The notes under the pieces were generated by a model. The model did not search any database, had not been told where the DNA came from, and saw only the letters and a program-made list of their open reading frames with translations. Shown one piece after another: positions 25,903 through 34,317 of a DNA stretch of 64,000 bases; position 1 is the first letter of the stretch; every line of letters begins with the position of its first letter. The DNA comes from Gordonibacter massiliensis (ex Traore et al. 2017) (GTDB lineage Bacteria > Actinomycetota > Coriobacteriia > Coriobacteriales > Eggerthellaceae): the NCBI GenBank assembly GCA_900170005.1, contig LT827128.1, positions 3,034,168-3,098,167 on the forward strand, read 5' to 3'. A program made the position numbers and the translations under genes.

Positions 25903-26407
25903 GTTTTGCCTCCTGTTCCAGATCGAGCTTGAGCTTCTTGCGTGCGCGGTGGAGCCGGGTGCGCACAGTGGAGGGATTGCAGCGGGTGAGACGCGCTATC
26001 TCATCAACGGGATACCCTTCGAAATAGTAAAGATGCACGACAAGCCGCAGCTGTTTGGGCAGGCGACTCACGGCTTCCCAAACGTCGCTGGCAACGAGCT
26101 CCTGCAAGGGGGCCTCGATGTTCGCCAGCTCGGGAGAGGCGGTGTCCGTTGCGTCGACACGGCGTTTCCAAGCGGATCGGCGCAACTCCTTGCAGCGATT
26201 GACGGTAACGCGGATGAGCCATGCTTTCAGGTGCTCGTCATCGCGAAACACCGGCGGATTGTTCAATAGCTTCAAGAACACGTCCTGCGCGACGTCGTCC
26301 GCGTCTTGGGGCGAGCGCGTCTGGTTCAGAGCGAGCCGATATACCATAGCGCCCCATGAGTCCATGGCGCGCTCGATGAACGTCGTCGCTCTCGCGTTGG
26401 CTCTCAT
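25853..26407 (-). CDS. ECF sigma factor (pair 1)
   Basis: 184 residues. Region 2 reads AMVYRLALNQTRSPQDADDVAQDVFLKL and continues HLKAWLIRVTVNRCKEL; region 4 reads LPKQLRLVVHLYYFEGYPVDEIARL then STVRTRLHRARKKL. This is a complete sigma-70 ECF protein with no extra domains. ATG 26407 with AAGGGG upstream is chosen over an in-frame GTG at 26428. It is followed by, and overlaps, the membrane partner gene. No promoter motif of its own could be defined. Confidence 0.88.
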   Translation of the reverse strand: MRANARATTFIERAMDSWGAMVYRLALNQTRSPQDADDVAQDVFLKLLNNPPVFRDDEHLKAWLIRVTVNRCKELRRSAWKRRVDATDTASPELANIEAPLQELVASDVWEAVSRLPKQLRLVVHLYYFEGYPVDEIARLTRCNPSTVRTRLHRARKKLKLDLEQEAKRETDEYGRLPLADERR

Positions 26408-26551
26408 GTTCGCATCACCCCTTCGCACTCTAACATGCGACAGAAGAGCGGAATGTTCCCGGAATCGGAGAAAACGGTGGGGAAGCGATGAATTCTCGAA
26501 TGAGGGTTTTCGCTTAAGCGCTTTGCATCTGAGTGAGGGGACGCCGCATTG

Positions 26552-27253
26552 CTAGACCCCGCGCAAGCGGGTGTTGGGGACGGCTTGTTGCAGCTCGGGC
26601 AGCAGCGTTTCCAGTTCGTCGGGGGTGTAAGCGTGCAGGGTGCCCGCTCCGGCGAGCACGGTGTCGGCGTCGACGAAGCTTTGCAGGTGCCAGGCGCTTG
26701 CGCCGGCTATCCAGTGGGAAAGGGCCACAAGATCGGCGAGCGTATGCAGTTCGCGCACGACGGTGGTACGGAACTCGTAGGGCACGGCACCCGACAGCAA
26801 GTAGCTGATCGAATCGCTGATGGGGGCTATGTCGAAGCCGGGCACGCCCACGGTTTCCGCATAGCGTTCGGGTGCGTTCTTCACGTCCATGGCCACGTAG
26901 TCCACGAGCTCCGCTTCCACGAGCGCTCGCAGCGCTTCGGGGAAGCTGCCGTTCGTGTCCAGCTTCACGCTGAAACCCGCGCGCTTGATGCGTGTGCAGA
27001 AGTCGGCGAGATCAGGCTGGAGCAGCGGTTCGCCACCGGTGATGCACACGCCATCGAGCAGGCCATGCCGCTTGTCCAAGAATGCGAAGAACTCCTCGAC
27101 CGTTGTGTCGCCGGACGTGTCGTTCGGATCCAGCACGAGCGCGGCGTTGTGGCAGAATGGGCAACGGAAGTTGCAGCCCGGAAGAAACACGGTGGCCGCC
27201 GTATGCTCGGGGAAGTCCAGCAACGTCAGCTTCTGCAATCCGGCTATTCTCAT
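26552..27253 (-). CDS. nrdG: Anaerobic RNR-activating protein
   Basis: 233 residues. Radical-SAM activase that installs the glycyl radical on NrdD. The cluster motif is LPGCNFRCPFCHN (C-x3-C-x2-C), followed by GVCITGGEPLLQPDL for SAM binding and VKLDTNGSFPEAL. ATG 27253 has AAGGAGC. Unusually it is not cotranscribed with nrdD: it is on the opposite strand, with the DUF1016 cassette and a sigma/anti-sigma pair between them. Confidence 0.92.
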   Translation of the reverse strand: MRIAGLQKLTLLDFPEHTAATVFLPGCNFRCPFCHNAALVLDPNDTSGDTTVEEFFAFLDKRHGLLDGVCITGGEPLLQPDLADFCTRIKRAGFSVKLDTNGSFPEALRALVEAELVDYVAMDVKNAPERYAETVGVPGFDIAPISDSISYLLSGAVPYEFRTTVVRELHTLADLVALSHWIAGASAWHLQSFVDADTVLAGAGTLHAYTPDELETLLPELQQAVPNTRLRGV

Positions 27254-27359
27254 GAGGCGGCTCCTTGGATGTGCGGTGGGAGCCCGACGTGCCGCCGGGC
27301 TCCCGTCATCATAAGCTGCGATCGCTCATTCCGCAAACGCACGCATCTCCCTGGTGGAA

Positions 27360-27391
27360 CGTAGGGGCGGCCTGCTGGCCGCCCGGCGCGG
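27360..27391. repeat. REP-like palindrome, family C copy 1
   Basis: CGTAGGGGCGGCC-TGCT-GGCCGCCCGGCGCGG, in the 240-base gap between nrdG and the pair-2 anti-sigma gene, which otherwise holds no gene. Other copies: 46598, 47493 and 56174. The stem sequence changes between copies but stays self-complementary. Confidence 0.7.
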
Positions 27392-27493
27392 CAAGTTGCG
27401 GCGGCTGAAAACAATGCAGCGAGCGTACGGCGCGCTCGCTGCAATATCTCGTGTTGTCGAACGTTTCGGCACCGGTCAGCCAGTAGGCTGTCT

Positions 27494-28540
27494 CTACGAG
27501 AGCTCCGTGATCGTGAAAAGCGGAGTGGCTAAAGCAGGGTCGTTTTCGTCATGATCCGGCGTGAACGATACGTCCAAAAATGTTTTACATTTTTGTTCGA
27601 AGTCCTCTACAGGAGCAATGCGGTAGTTCTTGGTGGCGGTGGTCCCGTCGGTGAACGTCGCCGTGACGGACAAGGTTGCATTTGCAAGCTTTTGAGCGGC
27701 TTCGGTCACTTTTGAAGCGAACCACGTATTGTTGTCGATCTTTCCGCTCATCAAGTCGCCACCATAGTAGGCATTGTTTAGCTCTGTGGACTCGACAGAC
27801 AGCTCATTCAATTGGTCCTGCAGGGCTGCGGCTGCGTCAGGGTCTTCGGTGGCTTCAAGCTGGCGGTGGAGGTCGCTTATCTGCTGTTTGTTTTCCGTTA
27901 TCGCCGGATCGGCCGTGTTGACGAGTATCTCTCGACGAAGACCCTCGGGGTTTTGGTCATCATAATCTACTTCAAACTGGGCGGGTGTATCCATTACGGG
28001 CTGCGATGCGTCTTGGGATATGTCAAAGCCCATAAACCTCACGTCGTCACCTTCAATGGCGTACGAGAGATGCTTGATGCTTTCACCGGCGCAGGTTAGG
28101 TTCATGGCGAAACGGATGTCGAAGCCGCCGTTGCCAGCAAGGCTGATGCCCGATTCGTCGGTCGAAAGAGCGATGCTCTGCCCGGGCTCAGCCGCTTCGG
28201 CCACTGCGAGGCCGAACGGATTGGCGAAGGATGGCGATAGCGTTGTATCTGCACCGCCATTGTTGTTGGACGATAGGGCGAGGGGGCTCAAAGCCAAGGC
28301 GCCAGCTCCCAAAGCCAAAACGGCGCAAGCGGCGATGGCAAAACCTTTGACGCGGGTGCGCTTGGCGGAAAAGACTGGTGCGGCTGTGGGACGGACGGGT
28401 TTCGCGCTGCGAGTCGCATTTGCCGAAGCACTCGCTGCCGATTGCGCGCGCGCCTGTTCGAGCACTTGTTCGGGCAGGTGGGCGGGTGCGTGGGTGTCGT
28501 TCATCATGGATTGGTAGCGGTTCAGGGGATCTTCGTTCAT
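27494..28540 (-). CDS. Membrane-anchored anti-sigma-like protein (pair 2)
   Basis: 348 residues. Cytoplasmic N-terminus MNEDPLNRYQSMMNDTHAP, a basic linker, one membrane helix at about 67-87 (GFAIAACAVLALGAGALALS), then an extracytoplasmic domain with a coiled-coil-like stretch (QQISDLHRQLEATEDPD) and the ending APVEDFEQKCKTF and PLFTITELS shared with the pair-1 protein. ATG 28540 has GGAGG and overlaps the sigma gene stop as ATGA. Confidence 0.7.
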   Translation of the reverse strand: MNEDPLNRYQSMMNDTHAPAHLPEQVLEQARAQSAASASANATRSAKPVRPTAAPVFSAKRTRVKGFAIAACAVLALGAGALALSPLALSSNNNGGADTTLSPSFANPFGLAVAEAAEPGQSIALSTDESGISLAGNGGFDIRFAMNLTCAGESIKHLSYAIEGDDVRFMGFDISQDASQPVMDTPAQFEVDYDDQNPEGLRREILVNTADPAITENKQQISDLHRQLEATEDPDAAAALQDQLNELSVESTELNNAYYGGDLMSGKIDNNTWFASKVTEAAQKLANATLSVTATFTDGTTATKNYRIAPVEDFEQKCKTFLDVSFTPDHDENDPALATPLFTITELS

Positions 28541-29187
28541 GAAAGGCCTCCTTTCGAAGGGAGGATGGAGGGAATCGGTTGGGGTTGGTCCGTGCAGCGC
28601 AAGACGCTGATGTTGGGCGGACGAGGCTTGGCCGGCGTGTCGGGTCGTCCGGTCGTTTCAGGCTCGGCTTGCAACCCTTCCTTGAGCGTATCGCCTTCCA
28701 GCAGCTCTTTGATGCGGGCTCGGGCGCGGAACAGCCAGGTTCTGGCCGTCGCGGGCCGGCAGTCGAGCGCGCGTGCGATCTCGTCGGTGGAATACCCCTC
28801 CACATAGTGCAGGTGCACAGCCGTGCGCTGCTGCTCGGGCAGCTGGCCCACGGCGTCCCATACGGCGGCGTCCTCATCGTCGCGCGCGGGGGTGTCGGGC
28901 GCGTCCCATTCGGGGTCGAGGGCGACGGTGCGGCGCTTCCAGCCCGATCGCGCCAGGTCGCGACATCGATTCACGGTCACGCGCAGCAGCCATGCCTTCA
29001 CGTGCTCGGGGCTCTCGAACGCCGTGGCGTCGTTATGCAACTTCAGGAACACGTCCTGGTACACGTCTTCCGCATCGGCGCGCGACCGCGTTTGGCTGAG
29101 CGCCAGCCGGTACACCGCGTCGCCCCAATCGGCCATAGCCTGCCTGAGAAACGCCTCCGCGTCCGTTCGATCTTCGTGGTTCGGCAT
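28537..29187 (-). CDS. ECF sigma factor (pair 2)
   Basis: 216 residues. Region 2: AVYRLALSQTRSRADAEDVYQDVFLKL and VKAWLLRVTVNRCRDL; region 4: LPEQQRTAVHLHYVEGYSTDEIARAL and ATARTWLFRARARIKELL. A ~45-residue Pro-rich C-terminal tail follows region 4. ATG 29187 has a perfect AAGGAGG. Translationally coupled to its membrane partner. Closely related to the pair-1 and pair-3 factors. Confidence 0.9.
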   Translation of the reverse strand: MPNHEDRTDAEAFLRQAMADWGDAVYRLALSQTRSRADAEDVYQDVFLKLHNDATAFESPEHVKAWLLRVTVNRCRDLARSGWKRRTVALDPEWDAPDTPARDDEDAAVWDAVGQLPEQQRTAVHLHYVEGYSTDEIARALDCRPATARTWLFRARARIKELLEGDTLKEGLQAEPETTGRPDTPAKPRPPNISVLRCTDQPQPIPSILPSKGGLS

Positions 29188-29293
29188 GTTTTCACCTCCT
29201 TGAAGAAGCATACGATTCAGAAAGCCCGCATGTTTCGGAGGATGGAAAAGAGTGCGAAAAAGAACGCCGCGGCCGGTGACGTGCCTTCCATCT

Positions 29294-29315
29294 TAGTATC
29301 ATAATATAGTATGAT
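29294..29315. promoter_or_regulatory. Putative operator upstream of GntR-SPFH module 1
   Basis: ATCATA (29298-29303) and TATGAT (29310-29315) form an inverted pair around ATATAG, within TAGTATCATA (29294-29303). The reverse of this ten-mer, TATGATACTA, recurs at 30871-30880 in the promoter of the molybdoenzyme operon. Position suits GntR autoregulation. Confidence 0.4.
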
Positions 29316-29367
29316 TGCTCGAGTGCAATGCAAGGGCAATCCGAGGGGCGGCAGAGGAGAGGCGCGC

Positions 29368-29799
29368 ATGGACGAGTTTCATATCGACCCCAAAAGCCCG
29401 GTTCCGGTATGGGCTCAAACCAAGAGCAGGCTGCTTTATCTCATATTGAGCGGCCGCTACCAGGAAGGCGACAAGCTCCCTACGGTTCGCGACCTGGCCG
29501 TCGAGTTGAACATCAACTACAACACGGTGAACAAGGCATACCAAGATCTCGAGCGCGATGGATACGTGCTCACCACGCGCGGCAAGGGAAGCTACGTGAC
29601 CGACAAGGCACGCGAAGGTTTCTTCGCTATCGAAAGCGACGTGGATTTCCTTATCCAAGAACTTATTGAGAAGGCAACGGCGAAGGGGATGACCGGCGAG
29701 GAGCTGACGATGCGCATCGTCGGTCGCCTGAAGTCCGAGGGCAAGATAAGCTCGAAAGCGATCGAAGAAGTGCAGGAGAGCATACGGGAGGTGGGGTAA
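29368..29799 (+). CDS. GntR-family (YtrA-like) regulator, module 1
   Basis: 143 residues. Winged-helix DNA-binding domain at about 10-80: PVPVWAQTKSRLLYLILSGRY, LPTVRDLAVELNINYNT, VNKAYQDLERDGYV, TRGKGSYV. The short helical C-terminal tail without an effector domain is the YtrA subtype. ATG 29368 has AGAGGAGAGG. The stop overlaps the SPFH start (TAATG). A paralog with the same partner is at 57190-57630. Confidence 0.88.
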   Translation: MDEFHIDPKSPVPVWAQTKSRLLYLILSGRYQEGDKLPTVRDLAVELNINYNTVNKAYQDLERDGYVLTTRGKGSYVTDKAREGFFAIESDVDFLIQELIEKATAKGMTGEELTMRIVGRLKSEGKISSKAIEEVQESIREVG

Positions 29800-30734
29800 T
29801 GGCCGCTCTGGAAAACGCCGACTTCGCCAGCCAAGAGAAAGACGAGCTCGAAGAGGAGAAAACCCCCGTTCGCAAAAAGCACGCATGGCTCAAGCGTCGA
29901 GGCGCCTTCGTGTTCAATGTCGCTGTCTTCGTCGTGTTGTCGCTGTTGCTTTGCGGTTTGGGCGTGGCGGCATTCGGCTTTTGGGCCGTTCCCTTCGCGT
30001 TGGTGCTCAGCGCTTTCGCCGCGAGCGCAGTGCACATCGCCTTTGTGTGGGAGCGCGCGGTTGTCTTAAGGTTCGGCAATTTTTCCCGCATAGCGGAACC
30101 CGGCTTGTACTTCACCATCCCCATCGTCGAGCAGATCGCCCTTCACGTCGATCAGCGAATCAACGTCACCTCGTTTTTGGACGAGCGCGCCCTCACGTCC
30201 GACCTCGCTCCGGTCGATGTGGACGCGGTGGTGTTTTGGATGGTGTGGGACGCCAAGCAGGCTTACACCCAGGTCACCGATTATCCCAATGCCGTGTCGT
30301 GGTCGGCGCAAACGGCGCTGCGCGACGCCATCGGCCGCATCAGCCTCACCGACATGCCGGTGAAACGCCTCCAGATCGACCACGAGGTCCAAGAGCGCCT
30401 CGACCGGAAAGTGGCCGACTGGGGCATCAGCATCATATCCGTGGAAATCCGCGACATCGTGCTGCCCGACGATCTGCAGGGTGCCATGTCGAAGGCTGCG
30501 CAGGCCGAACGGGAGAGGGACGCGCGCATCATTTTGGCCGAGGCGGAGAAAGAGGCGGCGTGCATGTTCGTGGAGGCTGCTGAAACCTATCAGGAAAGCG
30601 ACGTGGCCCTGCAGTTGCGCATGGCCAACCTGCTGTACGAAGGAGTGAAGGACCATGGTGGCCTGGTGATCGTGCCGTCCTCGTTCGCGGAAAGCACGGC
30701 CGTTATCGAGAAGATGGTCAATTTGACGAAGTAG
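29799..30734 (+). CDS. SPFH/band-7 (stomatin-like) membrane protein, module 1
   Basis: 311 residues. Charged N-terminus, two adjacent hydrophobic segments at about 36-85, then a band-7 domain: ERAVVLRFGNFSRIAEPGLYFTIP, DQRINVTSFLDERALTSDL, DVDAVVFWMVWDAKQAY, WGISIISVEIRDIVLPDDLQ, and a helical stretch AQAERERDARIILAEAEKEA. Such proteins scaffold membrane microdomains and proteases. Usual stomatin partner NfeD is absent. Coupled to the GntR gene and paralogous to 56244-57203. Confidence 0.88.
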   Translation: MAALENADFASQEKDELEEEKTPVRKKHAWLKRRGAFVFNVAVFVVLSLLLCGLGVAAFGFWAVPFALVLSAFAASAVHIAFVWERAVVLRFGNFSRIAEPGLYFTIPIVEQIALHVDQRINVTSFLDERALTSDLAPVDVDAVVFWMVWDAKQAYTQVTDYPNAVSWSAQTALRDAIGRISLTDMPVKRLQIDHEVQERLDRKVADWGISIISVEIRDIVLPDDLQGAMSKAAQAERERDARIILAEAEKEAACMFVEAAETYQESDVALQLRMANLLYEGVKDHGGLVIVPSSFAESTAVIEKMVNLTK

Positions 30735-30768
30735 GCGCAGAGGGCGCGGCCGTAGACGGATCGCCTTC

Positions 30769-30803
30769 AACGAGGGGTGGGTGCATAGGCATCCACCCCT
30801 CGT
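30769..30803 (+). terminator. Terminator after SPFH gene 1
   Basis: AACGAGGGGTGG on the left pairs with CCACCCCTCGTT on the right, with TGC/GCA near the ATAG loop, then TTTGCTT. It lies 35 bases after the SPFH stop. Confidence 0.8.
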
Positions 30804-30843
30804 TTGCTTCAATACGTAGATGACCAGCGACATCATGTTAGAA

Positions 30844-30880
30844 TCTTACAGTTGTAAGACAATATGATTATATGATACTA
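30844..30880 (+). promoter_or_regulatory. Promoter/operator of first molybdoenzyme operon
   Basis: TCTTACA (30844-30850), GT, TGTAAGA (30853-30859) is a perfect palindrome overlapping a TTGTAA -35 candidate (30852-30857). GATACT (30874-30879) is the -10 candidate at 16 bases. TATGATACTA at 30871-30880 matches the inverted motif before the GntR gene. The region is strongly AT-rich. Confidence 0.45.
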
Positions 30881-30957
30881 TGCTCGATACCGAGCCAAGG
30901 CGTACCGAGGGGAAACGGGGCGCTTGGCAAAACATCGCCATCTAGTTCGGGGGAGCC

Positions 30958-31539
30958 ATGATGCGAGAAGAGGCCGTTGCCATGTTGTCGTGGTGCTTTG
31001 CGCCGGTAAGCCGCAAAGAGTGGGAAGCTGCGACAGACGTCGATGCGTGGTCGGAGCTCTTGGGGTTCCTGACCGGCGAGACCAAGCCCTCCGCTCGGCG
31101 GGATGCCGCCCTGAGGCGCCTGGCCGTTCCGCCGACCTACGAAGAGAAAACGGGTTTCGCGTCGCGCCATTTTACGGGCGGACTACCCGGCTCGGCCCTT
31201 CCTGTTGAGTCCCTGTACGCCCAGTCGGAAGCCGGGCCGTTTGACCAAGCGTACTTCCGGGAACCGGCATGGTACATGCGCGATTTGGCGGAGTCGCTGG
31301 GTCTCGAGATCCCCGCTTCTTTCGCGGCGTATCCCGACCACCTTTTCCTTGAATTGGATATGGCCGTATTTTTGCACGCCGCGAATCCTGAAGACGCCCG
31401 TGATTTCGTGGCGCATCGGTTCACGTGGCTGCCCAGGTACGTCGCCCGACTGAAATCCATCAACGCCGACGCATCGTTCTACGTCGCTGTCATTGAAGTG
31501 CTGATGTGCGTCGTCGATGCGTGGCGTGAGGAGAGGTAA
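30958..31539 (+). CDS. TorD/DmsD-family molybdoenzyme chaperone 1
   Basis: 193 residues, all-helical. LPVESLYAQSEAGPF and HLFLELDMAVFLHAANPEDARDFVAHRFTWLPRY match the TorD family, which binds the Tat signal of a molybdoenzyme and holds export until cofactor insertion. ATG 30958 is followed at once by a second ATG; GGGGGAG is just upstream. First gene of the operon with the catalytic, FeS and membrane subunits that follow, so its client is probably the next gene's product. Confidence 0.85.
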   Translation: MMREEAVAMLSWCFAPVSRKEWEAATDVDAWSELLGFLTGETKPSARRDAALRRLAVPPTYEEKTGFASRHFTGGLPGSALPVESLYAQSEAGPFDQAYFREPAWYMRDLAESLGLEIPASFAAYPDHLFLELDMAVFLHAANPEDARDFVAHRFTWLPRYVARLKSINADASFYVAVIEVLMCVVDAWREER

Positions 31540-31570
31540 GCAAGGAGAGAGCAGAGGGAGGAGAGTGGCT

Positions 31571-33772
31571 ATGTTGGACGCTAAGCTTTCAAGGCGAGGC
31601 TTTCTTGCAGGCGCAGCGGGGGCTGCGGCGGCAGTGGGAGCTTCGGGCTATCTGAGCTTCGGCGCATGGGAGAAAGCCCATGCGGACGAAGCCGACGACG
31701 AGCCCCGGTTCGCCGGCCACAGCGCCTGCGGAGGGTGCTATTCGAAATGCGCCTATTCGGCCTATGTGAAGAACGGCCGTCTCGGCAAGATCGTCGGTGA
31801 CAAAGACCATGCTTTCGGCGTCGGCAAGCCGTGCGCCCGCGGTTACGGTTGGTCGCAGATGGCTTATTCCGCCAACCGCCTGACCGATCCGCTGAAGAGG
31901 ACGGAGGACGGCGATTTCGAGGTAATCAGCTGGGATCAGGCCTATCAAGAGATAGGCGACAAGATCAAGGAGATTATCGCCACATCGGGTCCTCAGGCTT
32001 TGTCGCTCGTGGAAACGGGTTCCGTATCCATGGACTTCTACGTACAGCGGCTGTTCACGGCGCTTGGTTGCGCCAACATGTACCGCCATGGCGTGGCGTG
32101 CAACCTTGCCCGCAATTCCGGTTTGCTGCAATCCATCGGCACGGGCGACTTCGGCGCCGACTACGCCAACGCGAAGGCGGTCATGTTCATCGGGCGCAGC
32201 TTCGCCGACGGTATTCGGCCCGCCTACGTAGCCGAAGTGAAGGCGGCGCGCGACAACGGCGCCTACCTCATCATGGTGGATCCGCGCTACAACTCGTCGA
32301 TGGGTTTCTGCGACGAGTGGCTGCCCATCAACCCCGGCACCGACCTCGCGTTCATCTTGGCGATGGCGCATGTAGTGGTACGTGACGGTTTGGAGGACAA
32401 GGAGTTCATCGAATCCGACACGGTCGGCTTCGACATATGGGCGGAAAGCCTCAAGCAGTACACGCCCGAATGGGCCGAGAAGATCACGGGCATCGCCGCA
32501 GCCGACATCGAGCGGCTCGCCAAGCTGCTCGCCGAGAACGCCCCGGCCGCTTCCATCGATTCCGGATGGCGCGCGGTAACGGGCTGCTCGTACATCAACT
32601 CAGGTGAAACCGCTCGCGCCATCGCGGCGTTCAACGGCTTGCTCGGTTGCTGGAACAAGCCTGGCGGCGCCATTCTGTTCCCTGCCGCCCCAGCGTTCGG
32701 CAAGTTAGAAGACCCGCGTTTCGCCGCGCCGCCGGCGGTCAAGGACAAGAAGCTGGGTGCCAAGGAGTACCCTGTGTCGCTGTACAGCATGGTCTCGGCG
32801 AACTTCCTCATGGAGCAAATCCAGGAGGGCAACGTGCGCGGCATCGTGTTCTGCCAATCCAACATGGTGGGCGGCTACTCTAACCCCAAAGTGCTCGAAG
32901 AGATTTTGACCAGCGCCGAGCTAAGCGTCGACATCGAGGTTCAGATGACCGACACGGCGCGCTGCTGCAAATACGTGTTGCCCGATACCAGCTTCTTGGA
33001 GCGCGACGACCTTCCGTGGAGCTTCGCCTACGCCGTTCCGTGCCTCACGCTGCGCAGCCAGGTTGTCGACGTGCTGCATCCCAACACCCGACCCGTCCAC
33101 CAGATCGCAAAAGAGCTGGCGGAGGCGTGCGGCGTTGGCCAGTATTTCGACTTCACCCTTGACGAGCTGGCGGAAGCGCAATTGAACACCTTGGGTTTGA
33201 CCTTGACCGAAATGCGCGAGAAAGGCTCCATCTCCTATCCGGACAAGGGCGTGGATTACGGTGCTCCCATCAAGTGGGGGACCGCTTCCGGCAAGTTCCA
33301 GTTCGCCAACGACGATATGACGAAGGTGGGGCTGACCCCCGACGTCAACTGGATCGAGCCTTTGGTCATGCCCTCCGGCGACGAGTTCCGTCTCATCGGC
33401 GGCAAGCAGCCCATTCACTCCCAGTCTTGGACGACCGACAACCCCGAGCTCATCCAAATCACCCACGACTACGATTTGACGCGTATCTGGATGAACGCCG
33501 CGAGGGCGGCGGAGCTGGGCATTGCCGACGGCGACGAGGTCGAGGTGTACAACGATCTGAATACCGGCAAAGTGCGCGTGAAGGTGACCGAGCGCCTCAA
33601 CCCCACCTGCATCTGGATGCCGAGCGGTTACGGCTGCAACTCTCCCGACCTCACCAACGCCTACGGCGTGGGCCTGAGCTTCATGAGCTTCGTGCCGTTC
33701 CAAAGGGATCCGTATTACGGCGCCACCATGAGCCAGGAGGCTCTGGTGAAGGTCAGGAAGGTAGGTGCGTAA
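31571..33772 (+). CDS. Molybdopterin oxidoreductase, PsrA/PhsA-like catalytic subunit
   Basis: 733 residues with a Tat signal (LSRRGFLAGAAGAAAAVGAS). The [4Fe-4S] ligands are C53, C56, C60 and C88 (CGGCYSKC, then KPCARG). HGVACNLARNSG at about 174-185 places Cys177 where thiosulfate/polysulfide reductases have the molybdenum ligand, so a PhsA/PsrA-like rather than a Ser-ligated DMSO reductase is likely. The C-terminal domain ends with GYGCNSPDLTNAYGVG. Likely faces outside and receives electrons through the next two gene products. Substrate not deducible. Confidence 0.9.
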   Translation: MLDAKLSRRGFLAGAAGAAAAVGASGYLSFGAWEKAHADEADDEPRFAGHSACGGCYSKCAYSAYVKNGRLGKIVGDKDHAFGVGKPCARGYGWSQMAYSANRLTDPLKRTEDGDFEVISWDQAYQEIGDKIKEIIATSGPQALSLVETGSVSMDFYVQRLFTALGCANMYRHGVACNLARNSGLLQSIGTGDFGADYANAKAVMFIGRSFADGIRPAYVAEVKAARDNGAYLIMVDPRYNSSMGFCDEWLPINPGTDLAFILAMAHVVVRDGLEDKEFIESDTVGFDIWAESLKQYTPEWAEKITGIAAADIERLAKLLAENAPAASIDSGWRAVTGCSYINSGETARAIAAFNGLLGCWNKPGGAILFPAAPAFGKLEDPRFAAPPAVKDKKLGAKEYPVSLYSMVSANFLMEQIQEGNVRGIVFCQSNMVGGYSNPKVLEEILTSAELSVDIEVQMTDTARCCKYVLPDTSFLERDDLPWSFAYAVPCLTLRSQVVDVLHPNTRPVHQIAKELAEACGVGQYFDFTLDELAEAQLNTLGLTLTEMREKGSISYPDKGVDYGAPIKWGTASGKFQFANDDMTKVGLTPDVNWIEPLVMPSGDEFRLIGGKQPIHSQSWTTDNPELIQITHDYDLTRIWMNAARAAELGIADGDEVEVYNDLNTGKVRVKVTERLNPTCIWMPSGYGCNSPDLTNAYGVGLSFMSFVPFQRDPYYGATMSQEALVKVRKVGA

Positions 33773-34312
33773 ATGACTCGCTACGGAATGCTCATCAACG
33801 CCAAGGACTGCATCGGGTGCTACACCTGCCGCGTGTCGTGCCAACGGCAGAACGACCTTGTTCCCACGGAGGCTTTCATTCGCTTTCTCGATTCGGAAAG
33901 CGGTGCGTATCCTCGGGTGAAAACGGAGGTGCTGCCCGTTCAGTGCATGCACTGCAAAGACGCTCCTTGCGCGAAGGCGTGTCCCACGGGTGCAACGTAC
34001 GTCACCGACGGGGGTATCGTAAGGGTTGACCAAGGCAAATGCATCGGCTGCAAATACTGCATGGCGGTGTGCCCATACGGAGCGCGCGTGGTCAACGAAT
34101 CCACGGGAACGGTTGACAAGTGCCGGTTGTGTGCTGCCGATCTGACCGAGAACGGCACGCCCAACTGCAGCTGCGTTTCGGCTTGTTTGACCGGGTGTCG
34201 CATGGTGGGCGATCTCGACGACCCCGAGAGCGAAATCGCAAAGGCCGTTCTCGACCTGAATGCCCGGCCCCTTACGGGCGATCCTAATGCTGCTATTTAC
34301 TATGTGAGGTGA
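33773..34312 (+). CDS. DmsB/PsrB-like four-cluster ferredoxin subunit 1
   Basis: 179 residues, no signal peptide. Four cysteine groups typical of the electron-transfer subunit: CIGCYTCRVSC, CMHCKDAPCAKACP, CIGCKYCMAVCPYGAR, and CRLC with CSCVSACLTGC. It carries electrons between the membrane subunit and the catalytic subunit and is probably exported with it. Starts one base after the catalytic gene's stop; the next start overlaps or closely follows its end. Confidence 0.92.
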   Translation: MTRYGMLINAKDCIGCYTCRVSCQRQNDLVPTEAFIRFLDSESGAYPRVKTEVLPVQCMHCKDAPCAKACPTGATYVTDGGIVRVDQGKCIGCKYCMAVCPYGARVVNESTGTVDKCRLCAADLTENGTPNCSCVSACLTGCRMVGDLDDPESEIAKAVLDLNARPLTGDPNAAIYYVR

Positions 34313-34317
34313 TTGAA

